Source: an uncultured Pseudomonadota bacterium (lineage in GTDB: Bacteria; Pseudomonadota; Gammaproteobacteria; Steroidobacterales; Steroidobacteraceae). From it: a DNA stretch of 53,251 bases. The notes beneath the pieces were generated by a model that did no database searches, had not been told where the DNA came from, and saw only the letters and a program-made list of their open reading frames with translations. The position numbers and the translations under genes were made by a program. Below are positions 36,516 to 45,137 of the stretch, one piece after another; the first letter of the stretch is position 1, and each line of letters begins with the position of its first letter. The stretch is from NCBI GenBank assembly GCA_903908265.1, contig CAIVRI010000133.1:1-53251 (forward strand). Reading direction: 5' to 3'.

Positions 36516-36881
36516 TCAGCCTCCGGCCCGCTTGGCATCGATCCCCCGTTTCTGGAGTTCTTCCACCAGCGTATCGCGGTGTTCGCCCTGAATCTCGATC
36601 ACCCCATCCATGACCCGACCTCCGGTACCGCAGCGCTGTTTGAGCGCTTTGGCGAGGGTCTCCAAGTCCGCCGGCAGTAGACCCAGGCCGGTGATGACGC
36701 TGACCCCCTTGCCGCCCCGCCCTGCGGTGAGGCGACCGACGCGGACAGGCCCTTTCTGTGCATTTGCGCTCGCCAACGCCGCCCGCGCCTTGCAACGGCA
36801 GGCGTTGGTCGGAAAGCCACAGCCGGGGCAGACGCGGCCGGCGCCGGTGGCATAAACGAGACGGGACTCGGGACGACGCAT
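36516..36881 (-). CDS. yciH: SUI1/eIF1-like translation factor, YciH family
   Basis: A 121-residue protein with an N-terminal CPGCGFPTNACRC cysteine cluster (probable zinc knuckle) and the SUI1 fold marked by GRGGKGVSVITGL and KQRCGTGGRVMDGVIEIQG. YciH is the bacterial counterpart of eIF1 and influences initiation fidelity; it is dispensable in E. coli. ATG at MRRPESRLVYATGAGR was chosen; a 138-residue in-frame extension lies opposite the acetyltransferase gene and is rejected. It lies 49 bases upstream of ribBA on the same strand and may share its promoter region. Confidence 0.92.
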   Translation of the reverse strand: MRRPESRLVYATGAGRVCPGCGFPTNACRCKARAALASANAQKGPVRVGRLTAGRGGKGVSVITGLGLLPADLETLAKALKQRCGTGGRVMDGVIEIQGEHRDTLVEELQKRGIDAKRAGG

Positions 36882-36948
36882 GGTGCCCTTAGTGTAGCGG
36901 ATCCATCGCCCGCCTCGACCTGGCCGAGGCAGTATCGGACAATACCGC

Positions 36949-37425
36949 GTGGCCTCCTTCGACATCCAGAACGCCCGCAAGGGCGATGCGGCAATCCTTG
37001 CCCGTCTATCACGGCGATTGGTCGAGGCCGGCCTTACGCCGGCATGGACCGAAGCGCGAATCGAGCGCTGCCGCTCACGTGAGGACAGTCGGGTACTCGT
37101 GGCCCGTGCGGGTGCGGGCGTGATCGGCGGGGCCATCCTCGACTTCGAGGACAACGCCGCCCACCTCGGCCTGCTGGTCATTGACGGCGTCTGGCAACGC
37201 CGTGGCATGGGACTACAACTGATCACCGCAGTCGAAGCCGCTGCCCTTGCCGCCGGCTTGCCCCGCATCGTGCTCGAGGTACGCAGCGGCAACACCGGCG
37301 GTCGCGCCTTCTATGCCGCGCTCGGTTACCAGGAAGTCGATGTCGTGGCGCGTTACTACGGCCCCGGTGAGGATGCGATCCGCCTACGCATCGATCTACC
37401 GGCCGGGCGTATCAGCCGCTCGTAA
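36949..37425 (+). CDS. GNAT family N-acetyltransferase
   Basis: A 158-residue single-domain GNAT. The acetyl-CoA pyrophosphate loop is visible as QRRGMGLQLI (about residues 83-92), followed by the helix of motif A and the motif B stretch LEVRSGNTGGRAFYAALGYQEVD, similar to RimI-type acetyltransferases. The substrate is unknown. The start is GTG at 36949. It is the only plus-strand gene between 33.4 and 49.3 kb, divergent from yciH (67 bases) and overlapping the end of the beta-lactamase-fold gene by 14 bases in convergent orientation. Confidence 0.85.
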   Translation: MASFDIQNARKGDAAILARLSRRLVEAGLTPAWTEARIERCRSREDSRVLVARAGAGVIGGAILDFEDNAAHLGLLVIDGVWQRRGMGLQLITAVEAAALAAGLPRIVLEVRSGNTGGRAFYAALGYQEVDVVARYYGPGEDAIRLRIDLPAGRISRS

Positions 37426-39145
37426 CCCGCTCGAACGGTTTGCCCGACAGTTTCATCGTCATGGTCCGACCACCAACGAGGTCGTCGAAGCCAACCCATT
37501 CGGGGCTGGTTGGCTCATCGCGTAACCAGAAGCGCCCGTCCCCCACCGGCTCGAGCGGCACTACGCCATCAAGCCACAGTCGTCCGGCACGCAAAATGAC
37601 ATGGTAACTGCCCGACCACGGATCCTCCGAGCGGTAATGACCTGGGTAAGCGACCCATGCAGACGGCACTGGCGGCAGCGGCGCACGCGAGGCGCCGACG
37701 CGCAAGTAATGTGCTGCGCCCCAACCCAAACTATCGACCACGGCGTCACTGTCTACTACCGGGAACACTACCCAGTCGTGCTCTATGCCTTCTGCACGCA
37801 CGACAAATACCGTCGCGGCACCACTGGCGGGCTCGAGCGGCAACGCACGCCCTTCTGGATGTTCCGCGCTCGGCGCGGTGCGCAGCAGCAAACCGATGCC
37901 ATCGTGCACCACTTCAATCTGCGCGCCATTCTCTGCATAAAAATGACCGACATAATGATCGGGGTGCGCCACATGGCGCGGTGCCAACGGCGCCGGCCGC
38001 TGTGGCAACGCGCGCCGCTCAAGGCTGGCCCGACAAGTCCGCAACGCAAATTCAGCGACTGGCCGCGGTCGCACGCCCTGCATCGCATTGACAGAAACAA
38101 AGACGCCGAGCCCACTGTCCAGATCAACCTCTAGGGCAGAAGCAAACGAGGTCATCCCTCCGGTATGACGCAGGCGGCGGTGGCCGTCCAAGGTATCTAC
38201 CGCAATGCCATAGCCGTACGCGGTGCCGGGTCCAAATTCCAAGGCCGCAATGTGGGGCGTCGAAAAAGCCGCGAACGCGGACTCTGACACCAGACGCCCA
38301 CCGGCATAGCGCCCGCCATTCAGCAACATTTGCACGTAGCGACCCATGTCTGCTGGCGTTGAGGCCACACAACCGGCGCCAGTGGTCATCATGACCCGCG
38401 GCGCCACGACAAGGCTGCCATGCATCGGATAGGGACGATCGGTACGCGCCGGCCAGTAACTCTGCACAACCTGTTGCGCCAACTCGAAGGAGATGACCGG
38501 CGCCGTGGCGCGCATACCGAGCGGCGTCAAAATACGCCGCTGCAAACTATCCGCTAGGCTGCCGCTATCGAGCACCTCAATCAAATGCCCGAGCGCTTGC
38601 CATCCCATATTGCAGTAATGAAAGTCACGCCCCAAAGGGCCAGCCGGCCGGTGCCAAAACGCCGGATCGCTGGGAAACAGCGGTCCATCCGGCAACGCCG
38701 CCGTGTGCGTCAGCAAGTGATGGATGGTGATAGGCGCCGCGGGCGACTCAAAGCGCAAGCCCGGCAAATATTTGGCGATGGGGTCTTCGAGCGAGACCCG
38801 ACCCTCATCGACCAACTGCAACAGGGCCAGAGCGACGAACGACTTGCTGATCGAGCCGATATGAAACTGATGGGCAGGCGTGACCGGCGCGCGGGTGCCA
38901 AGGTCGGCATACCCGAAACTGGCCACGTGTCGAATCGCGGTACGGTCTGCAATGACCAAGGTCAGCCCGGGCGCACCCAACTCAGCAAGGTATTGCCGGA
39001 CAAAGCCGTCGACCGATTCGAGCGCTGCGGCATAAGGCCCCGGATCAAGGGCAGGGCTTGGCGTCTGCTTGGGCAGCGCTAAGGACGGCGTTGCCGCCAG
39101 CGCCGCGGTACCCAGCGCAACGAACGAACGGCGAGTGACGATCAT
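37412..39145 (-). CDS. Secreted serine hydrolase, beta-lactamase (class C)/D-aminopeptidase fold
   Basis: A 577-residue serine hydrolase. The N-terminus carries a Tat-like signal (TRRSFVALGTAALAATPSLA), so it is probably exported folded. The penicillin-recognising active site is complete: S98-I-S-K101, Y177-C-N179 and H327-T-G329, the last replacing KTG as in esterases and D-aminopeptidases of the family. A C-terminal region (about 390-577) forms extra beta-barrel-like domains similar to those of D-aminopeptidase DmpB/Dap and Pab87. Peptide or D-amino-acid ester hydrolysis is more likely than antibiotic hydrolysis, an inference. AAGGGGG precedes the ATG. It is last in the minus-strand run after the flavoenzyme. 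Confidence 0.87.
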   Translation of the reverse strand: MIVTRRSFVALGTAALAATPSLALPKQTPSPALDPGPYAAALESVDGFVRQYLAELGAPGLTLVIADRTAIRHVASFGYADLGTRAPVTPAHQFHIGSISKSFVALALLQLVDEGRVSLEDPIAKYLPGLRFESPAAPITIHHLLTHTAALPDGPLFPSDPAFWHRPAGPLGRDFHYCNMGWQALGHLIEVLDSGSLADSLQRRILTPLGMRATAPVISFELAQQVVQSYWPARTDRPYPMHGSLVVAPRVMMTTGAGCVASTPADMGRYVQMLLNGGRYAGGRLVSESAFAAFSTPHIAALEFGPGTAYGYGIAVDTLDGHRRLRHTGGMTSFASALEVDLDSGLGVFVSVNAMQGVRPRPVAEFALRTCRASLERRALPQRPAPLAPRHVAHPDHYVGHFYAENGAQIEVVHDGIGLLLRTAPSAEHPEGRALPLEPASGAATVFVVRAEGIEHDWVVFPVVDSDAVVDSLGWGAAHYLRVGASRAPLPPVPSAWVAYPGHYRSEDPWSGSYHVILRAGRLWLDGVVPLEPVGDGRFWLRDEPTSPEWVGFDDLVGGRTMTMKLSGKPFERVTSG

Positions 39146-39198
39146 TAGAACCCCCTTGAGCGCGTGCAGTGTATTCCCTGTGAGAGAACCCGCTGCTC

Positions 39199-41658
39199 TC
39201 AGCAGCGGATTCGCTCACCACGTGGATCGTACAACGGCTTGAGCGAAGGCGTGACCGGCACCCTCCCCTCTGCCAATTGGATTGTATACCGACCGCTCAT
39301 CACAAACGCCTCGTCAACCCCCGCATCGCATCCGACGTAGGCCATAGCGACGCAGGCGCCGAGCGTATGCCCATAACCGGCGGAGGTGACAAAACCCACC
39401 GGTTTGCCGTCCCGCAAGAGCGGTTCGTTGTGATAAGCAAACAGCTGCGGGTCTTCGAGCAAAAATTGCACCAGACGACGCTTGGGCAACCCAGCGTCAC
39501 GTTGCAAACGCAACGCATCACGCCCGATAAATCCACCCTCTTTTTCATACGCGCAGGTAAATCCAAGCCCCGCGACCAGTGGCGAGTCATCAGGGCCGAT
39601 GTCATGCGCCCACTCCCGATAGGCTTTCTCGATCCGCAGCGAATTGAGCGCATGATAGCCGCAGTGTGCCAGCCCATGGCGCTGCCCTTGCGCCACGAGT
39701 GCATCGTAGACCGGCAAGGCAAAGCCCGTCGGCACATACAGCTCAAAGCCCAGCTCCCCCACATACGTCAGGCGAATCGCCAGCACCGTCTGGTAACCGA
39801 GACGGATCTCGCGGGCCGCGCCGAAGGGGAACGCCGCATGCGAGAGATCATCTTCACTGAGCGCCTGCAACAGAGCACGGGCCTCGGGCCCCTGCACATT
39901 CAACATTGCATACGCCTGACTGACATCCGTCACCACCGCAAACGCCTCGGCTGGGATATGGCTCCGAACCCAACTCTCCACATGCGTTTGTGTGAACGCG
40001 GCCGTGAGCACTAAAAACCGATCCGTCGCGAGACGCGTCACCGTGATATCGGCCTCAATGCCGCCACGATCGTTCAGAAACTGCGTATAAACGCAGCGCC
40101 CAACCGCAACGTCGATCTCAGCAGTCGCCAAACGATTTAACACCAGGACCGCATCACGCCCCTGCACTAGCAATTTCGAAAACGACGACTGTTCGAACAC
40201 CCCTACCCGCTCCCGCACGGCAGCATGTTCACGCGCTGAGGGCTCGAACCAATTATTTTGGCGACCCCAGCCATAACGATACGTTGGGGATTCGCCGACC
40301 GTCGCGTACCAATTCGGCCGCTCCCATCCGGCACCTTCGCCAAAACAAGCGCCGGCGGCAGCGACGCGGTCATGCAGTACGGTCTTGCGCACATCGCGGG
40401 CCGTGGACCACTGCCGCGCCGGCCAATGGTCTTGATAGCCAATGCCCAGTGATTCGACGATACGGTCAGCGAGGAAGCGAGAATTGTCCTGCCAGGGATG
40501 GGCACGACGCAGATTAACGGTCCAGACATCCATGGGCGGATGACCTTCTGCAATCCACCGAGCCATCACTTGCCCGACTCCGCCACCGGAGAGAATACCT
40601 AGTGAATTGAAGCCCGCTGCGACAAAAAAGTTTTTCAGATTCGGCGCTTCGCCCATCAGATAATTATGGTCAGGCGTAAACGACTCCGGCCCACAGAACA
40701 GTAAGCGTATACCGGTTTTAAATAGGATCGGCACGCGACGCATCGCTTGTTCGATCACCGGCGCCACCCGTTCCCAGTCCGGGGTGATTTCGCCAAATTC
40801 AAAATCGTTGGGAATGCCTGTCAGCGCCCACGGACGAGCTTCGGCTTCGAACAGGCCAACCATGATTTTTCCGGCCTCTTCGCGCAGATACGCCGAATTG
40901 CCTGGATCACGAAGGATGGGCAGCAGTGGATGCAAGCCCGCAATGGGTTCCGAAATCAGGTAGTAGTGCTCAGCCGCCTGTAACGGCACGTTGACCCCAG
41001 CCAATTGGCCGACTCCACGAGCCCACATGCCCGCGCAATTGACCACAATCTCAGCAGCAATAGCACCCCGATCCGTCGTGACACCAGTGACGCGCCCGTC
41101 CTTCTGCGAAATTCCCGTCACCTTGGTGTGTTCAAAGAAGCGTACGCCGCGCATGCGCGCACCCTTCGCGAGCGCCCGGGTGACATCACCCGGATTGACT
41201 CGCGCGTCATTGGGGAAATGAAACGCGGCTGCAAGATCGGATACATCTGCGAGCGGCCAGAGGCCTTGCACCTCCTCCGGCGTGATCTCCCGCGCCTCCA
41301 CGCCAAAAGACGCTGCCATGTGCAGCCCGCGACGCATCTCGTTGGCTTTATCTTGGGTCTTCGCTAACTGCACCGAGCCGCAAGGAATGATTCCCGTGGC
41401 TTGCCCTGTCTCGGCCTCCAATCGCCGATAGAGTTCCAGGGTGTACTTTGCCAACTTCGTCTGCGTCTCCGTGTCGCGCAGCGTGGTCAATAAACCCGCC
41501 GCGTGCCAGGTCGTACCTGAAGTCAGTTGTTTGCGCTCGAGCAAGACCACATCGGTCCAACCCAGTTCGGCCAGATGGTAAGCAATTGAACAGCCAATCA
41601 CGCCACCACCGATGATGACGACTCGGGCCTGGCTCGGTAAGGATTCAGACGCAGTCAC
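39199..41658 (-). CDS. FAD-dependent dimethylglycine/sarcosine-dehydrogenase-like enzyme with GcvT domain
   Basis: An 819-residue two-part enzyme. The N-terminal DAO-type FAD domain has GGGVIG (17-22) and SGTTWHAAGLLT, with H52 in the place of the histidine that binds FAD covalently in dimethylglycine and sarcosine dehydrogenases. The C-terminal half is a GcvT-like folate-binding domain (ITVTRLATDRFLVLTAAF, YVGELGFELYVP, LRIEKAYREWAHDIGPDDSP). The expected reaction is oxidative N-demethylation with the methyl group passed to tetrahydrofolate. The exact amine is not known; the neighbours suggest a betaine-derived N-methyl amino acid. The start is GTG with GAGGAG upstream. It lies 92 bases after the enolase-like gene on the same strand. 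Confidence 0.88.
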   Translation of the reverse strand: MTASESLPSQARVVIIGGGVIGCSIAYHLAELGWTDVVLLERKQLTSGTTWHAAGLLTTLRDTETQTKLAKYTLELYRRLEAETGQATGIIPCGSVQLAKTQDKANEMRRGLHMAASFGVEAREITPEEVQGLWPLADVSDLAAAFHFPNDARVNPGDVTRALAKGARMRGVRFFEHTKVTGISQKDGRVTGVTTDRGAIAAEIVVNCAGMWARGVGQLAGVNVPLQAAEHYYLISEPIAGLHPLLPILRDPGNSAYLREEAGKIMVGLFEAEARPWALTGIPNDFEFGEITPDWERVAPVIEQAMRRVPILFKTGIRLLFCGPESFTPDHNYLMGEAPNLKNFFVAAGFNSLGILSGGGVGQVMARWIAEGHPPMDVWTVNLRRAHPWQDNSRFLADRIVESLGIGYQDHWPARQWSTARDVRKTVLHDRVAAAGACFGEGAGWERPNWYATVGESPTYRYGWGRQNNWFEPSAREHAAVRERVGVFEQSSFSKLLVQGRDAVLVLNRLATAEIDVAVGRCVYTQFLNDRGGIEADITVTRLATDRFLVLTAAFTQTHVESWVRSHIPAEAFAVVTDVSQAYAMLNVQGPEARALLQALSEDDLSHAAFPFGAAREIRLGYQTVLAIRLTYVGELGFELYVPTGFALPVYDALVAQGQRHGLAHCGYHALNSLRIEKAYREWAHDIGPDDSPLVAGLGFTCAYEKEGGFIGRDALRLQRDAGLPKRRLVQFLLEDPQLFAYHNEPLLRDGKPVGFVTSAGYGHTLGACVAMAYVGCDAGVDEAFVMSGRYTIQLAEGRVPVTPSLKPLYDPRGERIRC

Positions 41659-41750
41659 AGCACACTCCTCTCAACGCGACGGCAACGCAGTAGCCCACTG
41701 AGAACCTTCGCTCAGAAGACCGCCACACTCTGCCAGGAGACTGCCGCCAC

Positions 41751-42851
41751 TCAGGTCGAGTAGACGGGCTTGCCCAGCACCTTCATCCGCGGCCGCACTC
41801 CCAACCCCGGAGCTTGCGACGCCGCCAACCTGCCGAGCTTGCGTTGCGGCGCGCCGTCCGCACAAGAAACCGTGACATAGGAATTGAAATCCGTTGACGA
41901 GAACAGGTAGCGCGTTGGCGTACTGTGAGCAAGATGTGCAATCGCAGCGGTTACAATATCGCCACCCCACGTGTCCTCAATCGTCATCGCAATGCCCATC
42001 GACACGCATAAATCGCGGATTTGGCGCGCCTTGGTGAGGCCGCCGACTTTCGAGATCTTGAGATTTATTACATCCATGGCGCGATCGGCAATGCCTCGCA
42101 CCACCATATCGATACCATCGACGACCTCATCGAGCACGAACGGGCGATCAGTATGGGTGCGCACCGCCAAACACTGCTCGTAGCTCGCGCAAGGCTGTTC
42201 GATATAAACATCGACATCGCGGACTGCATCGACAACGCGCAACGCCTCGTGCTGGGTCCAGCCTGTGTTGGCGTCGGCGATCAAAACATCACCCGGCTTG
42301 AGCACCGCTGCAGCCGCATGAATGCGCGCGATGTCCGTATCGGGATCACCCCCGACCTTGAGCTGGAACTTGCGATAGCCCTGCGCGCGGTAACGCGCGA
42401 CACTTTTGGCCATCCGCGCCGGCGACTCTTGGGAGATGGCACGGTACAGCGCGAAGTCTGCGCCAACGTGACCGCCAAGCAATGTTGCCACCGACAGTCC
42501 ACTGGCCTGCCCCAAAAGATCCCAACAGGCTACGTCGAGCGCCGACTTTACATAAGGATGGCCGCGCATTGCCCGGTCCATCAATTCATTGATCTCCCCG
42601 AGTGCACGAGGATCCGCACCGATCAATTGCGGAGCCAGTTCCGCAATACCGGCACGCGCGCCGCGCGCATAGGCCGGCAAATACGCAGGTCCGAGAGGGC
42701 AGATCTCGCCGTACCCGGTCAAGCCGGTGTCGGTTTCAACGGCAACCACCGTGGAGTCGAACACAGACACAGTGTTACCACCAGACCATTTGTAACTACC
42801 CTCGTGGAGTGGCAGGTCAACTTGATAACAATGGATACGGGTAATTTTCAC
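41751..42851 (-). CDS. Enolase superfamily (mandelate racemase/muconate lactonizing) enzyme, betaine epimerase-like
   Basis: A 366-residue enzyme with the capping domain and barrel of the superfamily. Probable acid/base lysines are K165 (KFQLKVGG) and K265 ([10 protein letters not shown]); the metal ligands are D193 (IADANTGW), E218 (IEQPC) and D241 (VLDEV), then IEDTWGGDI. The two-lysine pattern and the DTWGGD motif resemble 4-hydroxyproline betaine 2-epimerase (HpbD) and cis-3-hydroxyproline dehydratases. Lying upstream of a demethylating flavoenzyme fits breakdown of proline-type betaines, but the substrate is inferred. The GTG start overlaps the permease stop (GTGA) with GAAGGA upstream. 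Confidence 0.85.
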   Translation of the reverse strand: MKITRIHCYQVDLPLHEGSYKWSGGNTVSVFDSTVVAVETDTGLTGYGEICPLGPAYLPAYARGARAGIAELAPQLIGADPRALGEINELMDRAMRGHPYVKSALDVACWDLLGQASGLSVATLLGGHVGADFALYRAISQESPARMAKSVARYRAQGYRKFQLKVGGDPDTDIARIHAAAAVLKPGDVLIADANTGWTQHEALRVVDAVRDVDVYIEQPCASYEQCLAVRTHTDRPFVLDEVVDGIDMVVRGIADRAMDVINLKISKVGGLTKARQIRDLCVSMGIAMTIEDTWGGDIVTAAIAHLAHSTPTRYLFSSTDFNSYVTVSCADGAPQRKLGRLAASQAPGLGVRPRMKVLGKPVYST

Positions 42852-43642
42852 GCAATAGATCCTTCTCTAGAAGAGCGATAAAGTTGCACGCAGGTATAGC
42901 AAAGAACGGCGACCACAAGCCAGCGCAGCAGACTGACCTCCAGCGAGCGCACGAGGTAGAATGCAACCAGAACACCCGGGACGCCACCAAGCGTCAGCGC
43001 CCATGCCACAGGCCTCGAATAAAGACCCCCGCGATGAAAGCGTAGTGCGGCAGTTGGCAAAATTAGCGCCGCGCAGGTCGCCATGATCGGGAATACCATC
43101 AGTGGGCTCATGCCGAGCAGGTACAGCACCGCCATCGTCGGCGCGTAGTTGCCTATACCAAGACTGGTGAGCGATCCGATCACCGCGCTCGCAAGCACTG
43201 CGATGATTAACGCCATACCACTCAATCCACGCGCATCTCCACCACTCGGAAGACCATCGATTTGCCGCAACACAATGAAAGTTGCGGTGACCAGTAAAGC
43301 GAGCGCCATTGCGCGCTGAATCTGCTGGCGCGGCCAGTGAACGACCACCCCTGTACCGCACCACGCGCCGACGCCTCCAGCCAGAACCATAGAGATCAAG
43401 GTCAGCGGATCCACCGGCACGATGGCCATAAAGAGCAGGGCCTCGAGCACCGTGGGCAGCGCGTTACCGACATTAAGGGTGCCTGGTATTCGCTCATCCT
43501 CCACCAGACGCCCAAGCTTGAGCGCAGCGGCGGTCGTTGCGAACGAGCCCACGCCGAGCGTGTCAAAGAAGTTCACGGCAAAACCAAGCCCGTAAAGTGC
43601 GCTGGCGTGCCAGCGCTTTGGGGGACTCGTCAGATGATCCAT
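42848..43642 (-). CDS. TauE/SafE (TSUP) family membrane permease
   Basis: A 264-residue integral membrane protein with about eight hydrophobic helices. The start region [18 protein letters not shown] and later [24 protein letters not shown] are the two half-repeats typical of the TSUP family, which exports or imports sulfonates, sulfite or small organic anions. Substrate specificity cannot be read. AAAGGA precedes the ATG. The gene overlaps the enolase-like gene by 4 bases, so transport of that enzyme's substrate or product is a fair guess. Confidence 0.9.
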   Translation of the reverse strand: MDHLTSPPKRWHASALYGLGFAVNFFDTLGVGSFATTAAALKLGRLVEDERIPGTLNVGNALPTVLEALLFMAIVPVDPLTLISMVLAGGVGAWCGTGVVVHWPRQQIQRAMALALLVTATFIVLRQIDGLPSGGDARGLSGMALIIAVLASAVIGSLTSLGIGNYAPTMAVLYLLGMSPLMVFPIMATCAALILPTAALRFHRGGLYSRPVAWALTLGGVPGVLVAFYLVRSLEVSLLRWLVVAVLCYTCVQLYRSSREGSIA

Positions 43643-43713
43643 AAATGATCCTTTACATCGGTCAGCACTACGCTGCGATCCGCCCCAATGCCCAGCATTG
43701 CACAGCCCTATCT

Positions 43714-44484
43714 TTAGGGGAGTAGAACATCCTCAAAGCGCATGTTTCCAATCGCGTAGGACTGCCAGTCTTGATAATCGAAGTGCCACCACTCGTATTC
43801 ATAGACGGCGAAGCCTTCGGCCTCCATATACCGTCGCAACAAATCTCGATGGCGACGCAACACCTCTGACCCGCCCTCGTAATGGGGATAGGCCCGTTCA
43901 CTCATTTCGTCATACAGACTAGGCATCGGCACCACGTCGCCGGTCTTCAAGTCATACAGCGTCAGATCCACTGCACAACCACGGTTGTGGCGGGAGCCGT
44001 GCTCCGGATCTGCAACGAATTTATGATTCTCTGGCGCCGTCGCATCCCAAAAAATCTTGGTCACGTACCAGGGCCGGTACGCATCATGAACCAGCAGGCC
44101 ATAGCCTTCGAGAGCCAGCGCTCGCTGCACGCGCACCAAAGCCTCCGCAGCGGGCCGCTGCAAGAACGCCCGGGCCTGACTGTAGATCGGCGTACTCAGG
44201 AAGTTGCGATTTGTCGCATAACGGATATCCAGTTTTATCGTCGGATCCAGCACCGCCAGTTCCGTCAGTGCGGTTGGCCGGAACGGTCCTGGCTCACGTG
44301 GTGGGTTCGCCGCCAAGGCGATTGGCAGCAGTTCCGCCACTGGCCGCAATGGGGTCAGGTGAAAGAAGGCGCCCGGCGGCGCCGCAGAGTGCATTGCAAT
44401 GAGCGGGGTTGTCGTGCGACAGGCGCTGATACAGAGCGCTCCGGCCGCCAGCAGCCCAAGCCCAAGCCAACGCCACGCGATCAT
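43714..44484 (-). CDS. D-alanyl-D-alanine dipeptidase lipoprotein (VanX/DdpX, peptidase M15D)
   Basis: A 256-residue zinc peptidase that should hydrolyse D-Ala-D-Ala. It begins with a lipoprotein signal (LLAAGALCISAC, lipidated C22), so it acts in the periplasm, unlike cytoplasmic VanX. Zinc ligands and catalytic residues are visible: H166 and D173 in SRHNRGCAVD, and E231 with H234 in EYEWWHFDY; R137 in DAYRPW is the conserved arginine. Its ATG overlaps the ribE stop (ATGA), an odd coupling. No vanH or vanA homologue is present, so vancomycin resistance is not indicated; cell-wall D-Ala dipeptide recycling is more likely. Confidence 0.9.
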   Translation of the reverse strand: MIAWRWLGLGLLAAGALCISACRTTTPLIAMHSAAPPGAFFHLTPLRPVAELLPIALAANPPREPGPFRPTALTELAVLDPTIKLDIRYATNRNFLSTPIYSQARAFLQRPAAEALVRVQRALALEGYGLLVHDAYRPWYVTKIFWDATAPENHKFVADPEHGSRHNRGCAVDLTLYDLKTGDVVPMPSLYDEMSERAYPHYEGGSEVLRRHRDLLRRYMEAEGFAVYEYEWWHFDYQDWQSYAIGNMRFEDVLLP

Positions 44485-45137
44485 GAGGACTCTCGGGCTG
44501 CCCCGCCCGTTGCGGCCCCGAACTCTGGAATGCTATGGGTCATGGCCGACAATGAGAAGGCCCGCTCCACATAGCGGGCTATCAGATCTACCTCAATATT
44601 GAGCGACTGGCCCAACACCAACGCGCCCAAGGTGGTCACTGACTGGGTGTGCGGAATGAGGTTCACGCCAAAGACGCGACCGTGCACTTCGTTCACTGTG
44701 AGACTGGTGCCTTCGAGGGTCACTGAGCCTTTTACTGCGACAAAACGTGCCAAGGACGCCGGCACTTCGATCGACACGCGCAGCGAGCGAGCATCCTTGG
44801 TCAAAGCCACCACTTGCGCTACGCCATCCACATGGCCAGTCACGTAGTGACCGCCCAGCGGATCGCCCACGCGCAAGGCCCCCTCCAGATTGACCGGCGA
44901 ACCCGCAGTCAAGTGACCCAGTGTTGTGCACCCCAGCGTTTCGACGGAAACATCCGCTGCGAAGGATCGCGACTCCAACCGCGTGACCGTGAGACACACG
45001 CCAGATACTGCAATAGAATCGCCAATCGCAACAGCCTCGAGTGGCAGGCTTTCCGAATCAATTACGAGCTCCACGTCACCGGAACGGCGCGTCATGGACG
45101 CAACACGGCCAACGGCTTGCACGATTCCGGTAAACAT
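44481..45137 (-). CDS. ribE: Riboflavin synthase alpha subunit
   Basis: RibE (ribC in E. coli naming) dismutates two lumazine molecules to riboflavin. The 218-residue product has the two expected lumazine-binding repeats: [12 protein letters not shown] with SIAVSGVCLTVT, and DPLGGHYVTGHVDGVA with GTSLTVNEVH. It starts on the ribD stop (TGATG overlap) and ends in a 4-base overlap with the dipeptidase gene. In most relatives ribBA follows here; in this genome ribBA is 8 kb further on. Confidence 0.96.
   Translation of the reverse strand: MFTGIVQAVGRVASMTRRSGDVELVIDSESLPLEAVAIGDSIAVSGVCLTVTRLESRSFAADVSVETLGCTTLGHLTAGSPVNLEGALRVGDPLGGHYVTGHVDGVAQVVALTKDARSLRVSIEVPASLARFVAVKGSVTLEGTSLTVNEVHGRVFGVNLIPHTQSVTTLGALVLGQSLNIEVDLIARYVERAFSLSAMTHSIPEFGAATGGAARESS

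Noticed and set aside
36466-36516. FMN riboswitch before ribBA
   Set aside because: Only 49 bases separate yciH and ribBA, too short for the roughly 140-base element, and none of its conserved segments is visible.
42021-42881. 286-codon plus-strand frame opposite the enolase-like gene
   Set aside because: The minus-strand enzyme has its complete active site and good ribosome-binding site; the opposite frame is unlike any family I know.
43714-44484. Vancomycin resistance gene
   Set aside because: The VanX-like dipeptidase has a lipoprotein signal and no vanH/vanA ligase partners, so a resistance label is not supported.
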